Shown piece by piece: positions 35,221 through 46,331 of a DNA stretch of 64,000 nt. Every line of letters starts with the position of its first letter. Position 1 is the stretch's first letter. This stretch comes from Rhypophila decipiens (taxonomy: Eukaryota > Ascomycota > Sordariomycetes > Sordariales > Naviculisporaceae). The notes beneath the pieces were generated by a model. It ran no database searches, was not told the origin of the DNA, and saw nothing but the letters and a program-made list of their open reading frames with translations. The stretch is taken from positions 1 through 64,000 of the forward strand of contig MU858153.1 in assembly GCA_033297075.1 (NCBI GenBank), given 5' to 3'. The position numbers were made by a program, and so were the translations under genes.

Positions 35221-36522
35221 TCACTCACTCCGAGGAGCAAGTATGATGTTATCAATCAACCTGACCGCCGGACCGCCGCTATGCCCCAGATCCTCACCCT
35301 CCTGCGGCTCCTCAACAGGCAACATCCTGATCGCCCCGCTCAAAATGCCCCCTTTGGCCGGATCGACAACCTCAATCTCCTGCATAGTCTGCGGATCCGC
35401 CAGCGAGAGGTAATCCACCTCGAACCTGACCCTCTCGCTCGGAGGCAAAGCCATCTGCGCTTCCAAAATCCCATGCACAACCTCTTCCGCAGCCCCAAGT
35501 ATATCTTTCCTCTCCCTCGTCCCATCTCTTAAATACGCCTCTTCGGCTTTACTCAGACCCTTCCACAAAACCGTCGCGACCTTCCGTCTCCTCTCCCCGA
35601 GGTACACATTCCGACTACTCAGCGCGAGCCCGTCCTCCGCCCTAGTAGTCGGCATAACCACGACCTCGGTATTGAGCATAAAATCCCGCACAAGACTGCG
35701 GATAACCACCGTCTGCTGGACATCCTTCTGCCCAAAATAAACCCGCTCCGGCTGCACGATATTAAACAACTTCATACAGACCGTCGCTACCCCCCTGAAA
35801 AAAGTCGGCCGTGACGCACCCTCCAGTACCTCCCCCACAGGCGTAATAGTCACAAAGCTGCCCTTACTATCCACCTCTTGTCCCGGAAATCCAGAGGGGT
35901 ACATATCAGCCGTAGTCGGCGCAAATACCGCGCTGATTCTTCCCAAGTTTGCCCCGTCGTCGGCAAGTTCCCGATCCAGTCTTGCAAGCGTCGCCGTGTC
36001 ACTTTCCCAGGTTACCGGGTAGGAAGCGAGATCTTCTTTGATACCGAACTGTGCCGGGTTAACGTAGACGGAGACGACGACGTGGTGGTTTTCTTTTGCG
36101 GCGGCGCGGATCAGATTGAGATGGCCTTCGTGCAGGGCGCCCATTGTGGGCACGAGCGCGACGGAGCGGTGGTCTAGGAGGTGGGGTTTGCGCCAGCGCC
36201 TGACGGACTCGACGCTTCGGAGGACGCGGATTGAGGTCGAGGGGATCTTTTCGGGGCCGGCGGTGCGGGTAGTCCCTCGGGATGGGGGGGAGGAGGAGGT
36301 TCGGCAGGCGCTGGCCATTGTGCGTGAGGATGATGGGATGGTGGCACGCTGTGTTGTTTGCGGTCGGGTTTGTGGCGACGAGAAACTTGAAGTCGACAGA
36401 GAAGCACGCGAGCCGGCAATCAAAGTTGTGGAACGGGACGCTTGAGCGATCGCGGCGGTGGTGGGGCGCCGGAGGAGGAGTTCACCACGGCGGGCGCCTG
36501 CCCGGAGCATGATGCTAGCCAT
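35221..36522 (-). CDS. PAN6: Pantoate-beta-alanine ligase (pantothenate synthetase)
   Basis: This is a single-exon gene for 433 residues. The enzyme joins pantoate and beta-alanine with ATP to give pantothenate (vitamin B5). The conserved core starts near residue 95. It has ALVPTMGALHEGHLNLIRAA (nucleotide-binding HIGH-like motif), VVVSVYVNPAQFG, YFGQKDVQQTVVIRSLV, and GLALSSRNVYL (KMSKS-like loop). The N-terminal ~90 residues are Ser/Thr/Arg/Ala-rich with no acidic residues near the start (MLRAGARRGELLLRRPTTAA follows Met-1 to Ile-3), which suggests a mitochondrial presequence or an unstructured extension. Yeast and bacterial enzymes (about 280-310 residues) lack it. An internal Met at 68 could be an alternative start. 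Confidence 0.93.
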   Translation of the reverse strand: MASIMLRAGARRGELLLRRPTTAAIAQASRSTTLIAGSRASLSTSSFSSPQTRPQTTQRATIPSSSRTMASACRTSSSPPSRGTTRTAGPEKIPSTSIRVLRSVESVRRWRKPHLLDHRSVALVPTMGALHEGHLNLIRAAAKENHHVVVSVYVNPAQFGIKEDLASYPVTWESDTATLARLDRELADDGANLGRISAVFAPTTADMYPSGFPGQEVDSKGSFVTITPVGEVLEGASRPTFFRGVATVCMKLFNIVQPERVYFGQKDVQQTVVIRSLVRDFMLNTEVVVMPTTRAEDGLALSSRNVYLGERRRKVATVLWKGLSKAEEAYLRDGTRERKDILGAAEEVVHGILEAQMALPPSERVRFEVDYLSLADPQTMQEIEVVDPAKGGILSGAIRMLPVEEPQEGEDLGHSGGPAVRLIDNIILAPRSE

Positions 36523-37931
36523 GGACCGGTACTGTTTTTTTGCAATCGGTTCGGAGTTGCGGGTCGGATGTTCAGGGAGGAATTAGAGAGGAAGGAGTTA
36601 TGTTGCTGACGGCGGCGACGGCCATGGCTCCTTTCAGCGCGCTGCGCAAATAAAATCGGCAATCTGCCTGTTATGGAAATTTCCTGGATCCTGTGATGGT
36701 TTCTTCAGCGGAAATCTGAGGACGGCGGGACACGGGTAAGGATGGGGGGGTTCAGGGTTGTACCGAGCAGAGCGGGCCGGCTTGACAGGGGTTCAGTCCA
36801 TTACATAAGCGATATCGGGTTCCACCCGTTGCCATGGTCATTCAGGGGGTTGTTGACATTCGTTTGCCAGTTTCCATCTGGTTATCGATAGAAGTGTGAA
36901 AATCTTCGTATCTGTAGAACGATATAGCGAAGGAACATGAAGCATTATTTCCCCTCATTCTCAGGTGGCACTTCTTTCGTTGTCATCTTAAACTTCGCGG
37001 CAAGGGGCGTCGGAAGGACCAGGAAATAGTGGGTAAGACCTGCAGATGTCAACGGTACATGTACTCATAACTCAGCCTGATTCACAGGGCGCTGTGACGT
37101 GTTGAGCCGTCAAGAAATTGTAAAATCGGAGCTTGGCGTGCCAGTGTCGGCCTGAAGATCAGTAGTCCTGGACCCCTGTCTCACCGTCAAGCATCCGTTC
37201 TACCTTTCTCCGTGTATTCCCACCACCACCACCGCCATCATGAGGACTATCGCCGTCATCAGCAGCCCACTCAGGGTCTTCATCGTCATACCATGCCTCT
37301 TCCAGGTCCATTCGCTTGATCAGGTCGAATTCGTCGTTATCGTCATTGATGAGCCAATCCCATCAAACACAGCAAGCCATGAACGAGAGCAAGTGAACCT
37401 CAAGGATACGAATTACGGGTTATAACGGCCTCGTTCTCAGGCTAGACTTGTGGTGACTCTATGCAGGCTCTGCAGTGCTCGGGTGCTCGGGTTAAGGTCG
37501 TGTTGACCATTCCTACTGTCCATCTGGTCAAATAGCCACTCAATGAATTTTCGTACTACCTGACTGCTTACGCACGAATGACTTTTCTTCTCAAATTGAG
37601 ATACCATTTTTAACATATACGGCAGAAACAGTGAGAAAGCCTTTGTTGAAAAGACTTGATCTGGAAAATCCTTCTCAAGCCAAGCGTAAATATCCGTCTT
37701 ATAATACTCGATACCCCTATTTTCCTACCATCACAAATTTCGACATTCCAAGCCCGCCCAAGTCTTCCAGTCTATCCCAGCCAAATTTTGAGCCACCATC
37801 TCTCTTATCGCCCGTTTCTTCTCCCTCAACACCTGTTTCAACCCAACCGCGAGCTGCTGAGAAACTCATGGCACTTGTGCAACTTCCGAGACTGGTTGAG
37901 CCACCCCAAAGGGCAAAGATTATTCATCAGT
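36523..37931. other. Intergenic region with a coding-like fragment
   Basis: The left part is the promoter side of PAN6. A short coding-like stretch is listed separately at 37159-37311. The rest, including the AT-rich part near 37560-37760 (3' flank of the zinc-finger gene), shows nothing recognisable. Confidence 0.4.
37159..37311 (-). pseudogene. Acidic C-terminal coding fragment, possible relic
   Basis: From the ATG at 37311 a 50-codon frame reads MDLEEAWYDDEDPEW, then AADDGDSPHDGGGGGG, and ends VERMLDGETGVQDY. The same frame continues upstream as DWLINDDNDEFDLIKR to an in-frame TGA near 37355. Beyond that it reads EVHLLSFMACCV. The composition is strongly protein-like and unlike chance. 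It may be the last exon of a decayed gene, with the TGA arising from CGA, or a tiny gene. No family was recognised. Confidence 0.3.
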
Positions 37932-39008
37932 CTAGGGCACAAGACCAGGGTCCAGCATGGAGTCATAGTCGTCTCCAGAGGGCACATCGGCGAGGTGGCT
38001 CTCTTGCTGGTGCTTTAGCTCATTGTCTGGATAAGCGTGAAAACTCGGCGACCACTGAGTCTCAACGATGGGGATATCGCCAGAGGTAGCCCAACTGTTC
38101 GCCAATGTTGGTTGCGCCAGGTCCATGTCAAAGAACTGGCCAGATGGCGGTTGTGCGGCAGAGGCTGAGGGATAGGGGTTCTCCTGATCATATTGTGTCA
38201 TCAAGGAATTGTTGAATGCACCGCCTCCTATTGCCATAGTTTCCCAAGAAGTGTCCGTGTACTCCATGGCAGAATTGTGATGGTCAGCTACCGCAATCGA
38301 TGAGCTGGGGGAGCATTCACCGGTACCAGTAGCATAGTCGGCTGCTGTTGGAAGGGAGAACGTCGCAGCAAGTCCCGGAGTTGGCGAATGCGGAAAGCAA
38401 TACGGCGGCGAGCGAGATTCAGCGGCAAGTTGCACAAGATCGGCGAGCCTCGATTCTGAGAAGTGGCGGGTTTCGAGTATCTTTTTGAGAAGGAAAGTGT
38501 TATGCGGCTGCCACTGGAACTTCTCGTTCTTATTTTGAGCCTTCCAGAGCTCCCAGTGACGTTCGACCCCTTCCTGGCGCATGAGATTTCTGATGCGCAC
38601 TGAGTAGTGCCAGACAAGCTTGATCTTCTCGTTGAAATGGTTTAGGATATGGTGGAAGAATTCTTCGGTCTTGCTCATGGAGTCGTGGTGAGCATCGGCC
38701 TTCGTAACGAACTTGCAATGGGAAAACCCGCAAGCAAAGACAAGTCGAGGGAGCAACTCTATCTTATGGGAGGCTTTTTGTTCTCTCAGAATGCCCTGGC
38801 CATGGCCATGATAATGTGATTTCTGGTGATGTTTCAAGTGTGATTCGCAGTCAAACATCATACCACAGTCAGGCTTTGGACAGCGCCACATGTCATTTCC
38901 ACGGTGGAAGCTTTCGAGATGCCGTTTTAGGTCGGGTTTCCTGGAGAAATTAATAAGTGGGCCAGCCTCCTGGCACAAGGGACAGTAGATCGGTGATACT
39001 GGCATCAT
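37932..39008 (-). CDS. C2H2 zinc-finger protein
   Basis: This is a single-exon gene for 358 residues from the ATG at 39008 (two adjacent ATG codons). The open frame extends further upstream, but only without ATG and through a 15-G run, so it is leader. Three finger-like units sit in the N-terminal half: CPLCQEAG...HLESFH (9-34), CPKPDCGMMF...HHQKSH (42-64), and a long-loop unit CGFSHCKFVTKADAHH...HHILNH (about 92-126). A Trp/Arg-rich segment follows (VWHYSVRIRNLMRQEG, RHWELWKAQNKNEKF). The C-terminal half is Ser/Pro/Gln-rich and acidic and could be an activation domain. A nuclear DNA-binding regulator is likely; its targets are unknown. Confidence 0.82.
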   Translation of the reverse strand: MMPVSPIYCPLCQEAGPLINFSRKPDLKRHLESFHRGNDMWRCPKPDCGMMFDCESHLKHHQKSHYHGHGQGILREQKASHKIELLPRLVFACGFSHCKFVTKADAHHDSMSKTEEFFHHILNHFNEKIKLVWHYSVRIRNLMRQEGVERHWELWKAQNKNEKFQWQPHNTFLLKKILETRHFSESRLADLVQLAAESRSPPYCFPHSPTPGLAATFSLPTAADYATGTGECSPSSSIAVADHHNSAMEYTDTSWETMAIGGGAFNNSLMTQYDQENPYPSASAAQPPSGQFFDMDLAQPTLANSWATSGDIPIVETQWSPSFHAYPDNELKHQQESHLADVPSGDDYDSMLDPGLVP

Positions 39009-39043
39009 GATAGCTTCCGCGACTTGGAGATGATCTGGAAGTC

Positions 39044-39058
39044 GGGGGGGGGGGGGGG
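39044..39058. repeat. Run of 15 G in zinc-finger gene leader
   Basis: Fifteen consecutive G on the plus strand lie 36 bp upstream of the zinc-finger start. Runs of this length are prone to length error in assemblies. It lies in the leader, not the coding region. Confidence 0.9.
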
Positions 39059-40428
39059 TGGTTTGTCTGGGTTCAGAATGGTGTTGGGTTGTTGATGGGA
39101 GGGATTCAAGTGGGAATGAAAAGGAAAACACGTCAATATGTTGAGCCCAAGATCTTTTAAAAGAATGAGTCAAGGTGTGAATGGAAGGCAAGATTGATGG
39201 ATCGACGAACCCAAGATTCGAAAGAGCTGGAGCTCTTGAAGCCCTGAGTAGGAAAAGAGATAAAAATCGACAGGTTGCTTCGACTGATCCTATTATATAG
39301 ACAATACTCCAAGATATAAGAATGAAATCGGTGTGGTCAGTTTACACCTCTTCCACCCTGGACTTCTGCCGCCAACGCCAACGCATCGGCTGTTGATGCC
39401 TCCCCAGCATAACTCGAGGCTTCTTCGGCATACTGAAAAAGCTGGGTGCGTTTGTCTTTTTTTCCGTTCCCGAGACTTGATGCACAGATTCGTGTTCTAA
39501 ACACTTGATAGGATATGGATCCAATATCCTGTGATGTTTTGGGTGCAGACATGCATGAGCTTGATGAGGTTCTGGAAGAGAAATGTCGTGCCTATCGCCA
39601 AAGTGAAAGGTGAACAAGGGGTTTAAAGTGGAACCAACTTGAGCTGAGCTTGTCGTGACAACATGGTACGACTCAGTACGAGCTGCGCGTTCGAATTGCA
39701 ACTGTGGCTGTAACTTGCACTGTGATCAGTACCATGTTTACCGCGAATGCGTCAGTGTCAGTGGACAGTGAGCACGGTGTGGCGCATGCTCTTGGTACTT
39801 GAAAGTACCGATTGACTTGGCATCGGCTTGGCGTACCACGGAAAACTGTCGTCAAAATGGGCAAAATGGCCTTAGAGATGTTGATTCGTCGTTTGTCTTG
39901 GCGCTCGGGCCACATGGCAAAACCTCAAAGATGGGGAAGTTGGAATCCATGTGGATGAAGCATGCGGGCCACCCGCACGCCCAACGCGACCCGAGCATGA
40001 ACTCCCGACCGAATCCCGAAAAGCACCATACACTCCAACCCTGGAAAGTTCGTAAGTGCGCGACTTCAATACCAGGGCCCATGTCTTTTTCCACAACTTC
40101 ACCAAAATTCAACCAAATTTGACGCAGTAAACCAGAGCTTATTGAATAGACAATTCTATGGTCTTTCTATGTCATTTTTCTCTAAAATTTAAATAAAAGC
40201 CTATTTGGTCGAGTTTTAGGAGATTTTAGGTGTTGGACAGGGCCCTGTCCCTCGAACCAGACTAACAAACTTTCCAGTATTGGATTATACAGTCAAACCT
40301 GCACATAACCATCAGCTCCGTTATGGGGTTTTAATCGGTATGTGTTTGATGGGGGAACCACGATGACGTAGATAAAGGGCCTTAGTGCATTATCGATTAG
40401 ACTAGCGTGTGTCACGTGGTGCCAGTGG
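39059..40428. other. Upstream flank of zinc-finger gene, otherwise empty
   Basis: The first few hundred bases should carry the zinc-finger promoter on the minus strand. Short ORFs near 39850-40120 overlap on both strands and none has protein-like composition. Confidence 0.4.
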
Positions 40429-40436
40429 CTGGCTTA

Positions 40437-40742
40437 TAGGGATGGGTAATTTCGGAAAGACCCCCCATTTCGAATTTCAACTTTTACATCATTATAAAAT
40501 TGAAATAAAATGAAATTCTAACGCTAGCTATATTAGGAAGGCGGTGAAGGTTACTGCCCATACAAAAAGGTAGTTCGCTAACAATCTTATATGTAGAGAA
40601 CCTCTGATCTATGGTAACCCCCTATATAAGTCGGACCCACTTTTGAAATCTGAAAATCTTGAAATTCAAGGGTGTAAATTTCGAAACGGTTTTCAAAAAA
40701 TACTTGGAATTCGAAATCTGAAAATTTCGTTACCCATCCCTA
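40437..40742. mobile_element. Non-autonomous hAT-type element (MITE), 306 bp
   Basis: The element begins TAGGGATGGGTAA and ends with its exact inverse (TTACCCATCCCTA). The inverted ends continue imperfectly with a shared ATTTCGAATT block. It is flanked by a perfect 8-bp direct repeat, CTGGCTTA (40429-40436 and 40743-40750). An 8-bp target duplication and a YAGGGATGG-type end are the hallmarks of hAT transposons. The interior is AT-rich and has no ORF, so it must depend on a transposase elsewhere. The perfect duplication points to a fairly recent insertion. Confidence 0.85.
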
Positions 40743-40750
40743 CTGGCTTA

Positions 40751-41611
40751 TACGATTACACCCACAGGAACGATGCCGCCGATAGGGCGATAATCAGGAG
40801 ATCATATCTGTCACCCGCTCACCACACCTCCTTCGTGAACAAACTTTTGAACCCCCAGGTCTTTACCAGTCCAAAACCCTCCAGGACTACGAATTCATAG
40901 GTCCCTAAGGTCTGTCATCAGGAGTCGTCTGAAGCAATAACAGAGGCGAAGGTAACCCACCCAGCCTGAAGGTTCGTACAACTGGTCCTTCCCGGCCAGA
41001 AATGTGTAATGTACCACGGCAGAGCTCCGATTCCACTCTCCTGCCGCATCTCGTCATATCTTGATGGTGCGCCCGTAGTACGGTGCCGGCCGGCAGGTTC
41101 CAAGAAAAAAAGGATAACTTACCAAGGGAGCGGATAAAGCAACACGACAGCGGATATGGCACATGGCACTCCAGGAGTATACCTCATGCTGACAGCCAAC
41201 CCTTAGACCCCAAGAGCCAGTTCACCATGAACACACGGCGTGACAAAAGAACTCAACAACATGTACATGTTTCATTGACCACCAAAAAACAGAAGCTGTA
41301 CACATTCCATCCATTCAACCCCTTTTAAACCACGTGCTGGGTATAACAAGCGCCAAACAGACACCCAAACACAACTCAGAAAGGATACCTGCCTACCTAC
41401 CTTAGGTATCCCAGTTATGAAATGCCCCGAAATCACACATCTCTGTTTGGTCCACCTACCGCAATTCCTCCAGTCCATGTAACCCAGATCCCAAACAAAA
41501 GATCAAATAAGAACAGCAATAGCAACATAGTGTTGGCGTATGTCCGTTGACAATGAACAAATATTGTACACAAATACCAAAAGTACACGCGAGGCGCCAT
41601 CAGTTCTGCCA
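40751..41611. other. 3' flank of the Rad5-like gene
   Basis: No convincing ORF, repeat or RNA gene was seen between the hAT element and the end of the helicase gene. The right part is likely 3' UTR. Confidence 0.4.
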
Positions 41612-44600
41612 TCAGTCCTGGTCGCCTGCACCACCTTCCTGGACCTTCTCGGCCTCGGGTGGGGCTCCTTCGCCTTGGACACCAAGCAACTTGACAATAT
41701 CACCCATCCGGGTCTCCTTCTTCTGGTGAGCCTTGCCCTTCTCCTGAAAGGCCTTGGTGACCAGTTTTCGCTTATGCTGCTGCACGTCGAGGACACGCTC
41801 CTCCACGCTGTCCTGCATGACAAGCCGCCAGACGGTGGTCGGGCGGGTCTGGCCGAGACGATGGACACGATCAACGGCCTGGTCCTCGATGGCAGGCGCC
41901 CACCAGCTGTCTGCCAGGACAACAGTGTCGGCAGAGACGAGATTCAGGCCCACGCTGGCAACGGCGAGACTAGCAAGCATGATGCGGACCGAAGGTTCAT
42001 TGTCGAGATCACTGATTGCGGCGTCGCGCTTGTTGGTTTTCATGCTGCCGTCGATCCGGGTATACTTGTATCCTGCCTCCTCGAGTTGACGCTGGATCAC
42101 GTTAAGAAACGACGTCCACTGCGAGAAGATGATCACCTTGGAGCCATCCTTCTTGAGGGTGGCCTGGAGGATCTTGAGAAGAGCGTCGGTCTTGGAGCTC
42201 TTTGTTTCTGATCCGACCGGCTGTTCCTCTTCCTCGGCTGAGCCTTCGGGAGCAGGCTCGAGAAGCTGGTCTTCGGAGAGAGGATTACGGCAGTTCGGGC
42301 ACTTTTGCTGCACCACGATGACCTTGGATATACAGGCGTGGCAGAAGGCATGTTTACAGTGAGTTATGACGGGACTGTTTGCCATGGTCAGGGTTTCCAG
42401 GCACACGGTGCATTCCTCCTGACTCTCGATCAGAAGCTGCAAGGCCTGTTGTAGAAGTGAACGGTTCTTCGGGGTCAGAGCGACAACCTCCTCGTCTTCA
42501 AGCAGCTTCATGAGGTTCTCGATACGCTCCTTGCACAAGGTCCAATGGTTGCAACTGCGGGGCTGTTAGCAGGGTTTGGAGGAGATGGACAGATCGACAA
42601 CAACTTCACTTACGTTTGACGGAGACGCAAAAGTCGTTCGAGCACACCCTGGAAGGATCCTTGCTTGGAATGTTTGGATTTGTTTGCAAACTCCTCCAGT
42701 GCGCCTTGGGCTTCCGAGAGCAAAGCGTCGTACTTCTTCTTCTCGTCCGGCCAAAATGCGATGCGATGGATGTATTCCGTCTTTGGTGGAATCTTGAGGT
42801 CAACAAACTTCATGTCCTTCTTTCTGCGAAGGCAAAGCTCGTTGATGAGAGACTGAAGAATGCTTTCGGCAGGAGCTTCACCACTCGCGAGTGGTCTGGT
42901 AATGACTGAATTGAAAACTTCAGCCTGTTCCAACCCCCCTGTGATTCGGAGAAACTTCAAAATGGAATGGAAATCCTTGATATTGTTGACGCTATAGAGT
43001 TCATCGGTTAGGAATGAATCGCAAACGGGGGGAGTTTCGACATACATTGGAGTTCCAGTAAGCACCCATCTCGACTGAGCATCCAGCTTGCAGGCGGCCT
43101 GAGCAGCCTTGGTCTTGGCGTTGCGGATGGTATGGCCTTCGTCAAGCACAATACGGCGCCATTTGACTTTGGACAGGATTCCTCCGTGGGCATCACTGCT
43201 CAAGGTTCCATAACTCGTGATCACAACACTGGCCCCCTTCAGGTCTGCCGGCTTGGTTGCCCGTGTCTGTCCGTGGTGAATCGCGATCTTGGGAGCGTGC
43301 TCAGGCAGGACATGACGCTGAATCTGCTGTTCCCAGTTGCTCATGACGCTGACAGGGGCGACGATGAGCGTGTTTCCTTTCCCACCAGTCATGATCAAAC
43401 TGATCATTTGCAACGTCTTGCCAAGACCCATATCGTCAGCCAGCACACCGCCAGAAAGAAGACTAGGGGCGCTGCTGGAATGGAAATTGGTTGCCATGTT
43501 GACATAGTCGCCTCGAGCATCCCTCTTCCACAACTGCACGTTATCGGAAGAACCAGGGGCTGGAAACTGGGGGTTCTCCTTGGAGGTCAGCCACTCCAGA
43601 CCCTGGAGCTGGTATGGCAACAGAGTAGCCTTGAGCGTCTCGGGTTGCTTTGCCATGGGCATAGCTGCGAGATGGTTTTCGTCCATGGCCATGGACTTGA
43701 TAAACTCTCCGCTGGTGCGCAGGTTGACAGTTTGGCTTACCCGAGTCAGCTGCTCAAGTGACAACTCGGGCTCCGCGCTGGGGCTGGCGAGGCCATTCGT
43801 GGTGCGGCCGTCCTTGAGACCCATAGCAGGGCGGTTCTGTAGCCGTTGCTCCTGCCAACGACGATGCAGCTCCTTACGGTGCAGCTCCTGGCGAGCCTGC
43901 TCCAGGCGACGTTGCTCCGGACTAAGCTGCTCCACACGCTGCTGCTGCCGCTGCTGCTCCCGACGCTGCTGGTCCTGGTGCTGCTTCGCAAGGTCATTTT
44001 TAGTCTTCTTGAGCGCGGATGCTGTTACCAATTTGTCCCGCTTCAGTTCCTCCTCGAGCTTGGCCCGTTCAAGGGGATCACTCGTCCCATAGAACTTGAG
44101 CCTGATGGGACAATCAAAGTTGGTCTTGTGGCCAGTAAGAATGGCTTCGATGGTAATTCGACCATAGTCCTATTAGGTGTAAGAGTACGGTTGGGCGCAG
44201 ATGACTTTGAGCAATGACTTACCATATATGGTGCGATTTTGGCAGCGTCTTTCCGAGGAATGTGGCCTATCTGGTGGCCGAGGACGTTGTTGACTCGAAT
44301 AGCATTGGGATCCCACTGGTTGGTAGGCTCTCTGACGCAAATGACAACCTCGCCCGGAGAGGCCATTCCACGGTAGTATTGCACGCCGACGATCTTGAGG
44401 TCTTGGGAAGCGTTAGACGATGGTAATTGGGAGAACAGGCCATTAAAACAAACCTAGAGAAGCGTATAGCTCGTAGGCGGCGGTTTCATCTTCGACCTGA
44501 GTGAGATCAATCACCTCGTGGTCGTCTTGAAAGCTTGGAGAAGATTGCCAGATGTCTCGGTTATTTGGGACGTTGGTGGGCCGAGAATGGGAGGCAAGGC

Positions 44601-44706
44601 CCGAGGTCGCTGAGGATGCATGGCTGAGTCTTGGTGATTTGGCTGCTCGACCGCTGCCGCCTTGATCGGCCTGCGACGGGTGCAGATGACGCTTCTCGGC
44701 CGGCAT
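41612..44706 (-). CDS. Rad5/HLTF-type SNF2 protein (HIRAN, helicase, RING)
   Basis: Five exons, 44706-44454, 44401-44223, 44169-43046, 42991-42614 and 42554-41612, encode 958 residues. Introns are 52, 53, 54 and 59 bp with CTAAC branch sites. The third is in frame and stop-free: unspliced it would add 18 residues, while splicing restores GTPIVNNIKDFH. Domain order is an N-terminal disordered part; HIRAN (about 85-145: GVQYYRGMASPGEVVICVRE, LGHQIGHIPRKDA); a Gln/Arg-rich coiled coil; SNF2 ATPase with Walker A DDMGLGKT (about 389) and box II DEGH (about 486); a RING finger inserted between the ATPase lobes (CTVCLETL...CPNCRNPL, about 695-733); and the C-terminal lobe with DRVHRLGQTRPTTVWRLV. 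This is the Rad5/HLTF layout: HIRAN binds DNA 3' ends, the ATPase remodels stalled forks and the RING is an E3 for PCNA poly-ubiquitination. Orthology to Rad5 itself is not proven. Confidence 0.9.
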
Positions 44707-46331
44707 TGCAAAATATCTCGAGTCTGTCGAGGGACCGAGGTTGTGGCGAGGACGAAGCGTGTTTTAGTGGGCGAAAACGCGCCAAGAGCCTGACAGCTCG
44801 GGTGTTAGTGGAGTGGTGGATGATGGGTTTGCTCAACCTTAAAAGATATGTGATTGCTCCTGCCCGAGGCACCTCTTTCTCGTCGTCAACGGTAGGAAGC
44901 GCGGCACACGGGAAAGAGTTTTCACAAACGGGGTAAATGGGATCCCTCTTTCCTCAAGAACGGGAGTTGCGTGTTGGGGGAGAGCACACGACGTAACCAC
45001 AATTCCCAGGAGAAATTGCACCCGCATTGTCGCGTGCTCACGTGCTCGGTCCCACTCATAATTGCTTTTTCTCCCAGATGATGGCATCGAGGAGCCTTGG
45101 CATGAAACAAACAACGTCACGATGTTTTTTTTTTCCATCTTATTTTTATATACATCTACATCCATCTTATCGAAACTGGAAAACTTCCCTTTGAACACCA
45201 CCATTTGCTTTTTCGCAAGAGAACACTTTTTTGTTCTGACTTACGTCAAGTGCAGGACCACCCCATTCTCAATACACATACGTTTCACCTACCCTACAAT
45301 GAAGTCACGGAGTCAAGGAAATGGTGTGAAAATCCACAGTGAATGGGAAATCGATGAACGAAAGGCCTTGTGATATATTATCATAAGCCTTTCAATATCA
45401 CATCAAAGCCATATGACCTGCTCACTCATGGATACGTTTCATCTCTCCTCAGCCCTTTCGAGAAGCAGGGCATGAGTATTCTGGTAGGTATGTGCAGGAG
45501 CTTCGTTCCTCACGTCTTATTTCACGGCTCGTTGGGAGGTATGTCTAGCCCCTTCGCTGAGAAGTTCTTTCCACTTGTTTACGCGACAATTCGTCTTCTG
45601 GAATCTTTACTTTTCCTCGGATATCACCTTGACTCTTTAAGCACAACTGCGATTCTTTTACCCGGACTCCTCATACCAGCATTTTGCTGCTGATTCTAGA
45701 AAAGAGCGAAACCCGAAGTCACCCTCGTCACTCCGTCATCTCAGCTTCCGACCTCGAACTGTCCAGGAGAGTTCTGCCAGACCTACGAGGGTCAACACCC
45801 GGATGACTCGGACAGTGAAGACGACTTTCCCATCTTCGGAGACATAGATGATACCGCAAAGCAAGAGATGCCCTACTCATCAGACATGGTCAGCTCTTCG
45901 CTGGCCCTCCAGGCCCTGACACCCCTGGCTCCGGCGCCACAAGCGTTGACAGCAGTAGCAAGCAGCTTTAATCTTACCGTCCTGGGGAGCCGATGCCCTA
46001 CCGCTGCCGGCTGGTTCGTCTCCGATTTTTACACATAGGACATTTTGTTGCATGGGCTTGGAACTTGAAGTCACCCGACGTTGAAGACTTTGAGGATATA
46101 GTACAAGGAGAGTACCCAAAGTAGCTTTGATCACCAATCCTTGGGATGAAACTCGTTTCATCCGATTAAATACAAACTTTGAACGAAAGGACAGATAGTG
46201 AAGAGGCAGAAAAATAAAGAGTACATATAAGAATAAGAAACCGTTAAACAAAACAAAGACAGGAACTATTAAACAGCCGTTGCTTTGTTGTTCATTACGC
46301 CCATTGGTATCACATAGCCAATCTTGCAGCT
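44707..46331. other. Intergenic region between Rad5-like and DUF3659 genes
   Basis: The left part should hold the promoter of the Rad5-like gene. A plus-strand coding-like stretch is listed separately at 45299-46038. The 46040-46330 part is AT-rich and probably the 3' UTR of the minus-strand DUF3659 gene. Confidence 0.35.
45299..46038 (+). pseudogene. Plus-strand coding-like stretch, gene or relic
   Basis: An ATG at 45299 starts MKSRSQGNGVKIHSEWEIDERKAL and then hits a stop. At 45700, directly after a TAG acceptor (GATTCTAG), a 112-codon frame without initial ATG begins KRAKPEVTLVTPSSQLPTSN and runs to a TAG at 46038. It has an acidic segment (HPDDSDSEDDFPIFGD). The composition is protein-like. 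The middle (45340-45690) could not be joined with confidence. It may be an intron-containing gene, a decayed one, or chance. No family was recognised. Confidence 0.25.
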
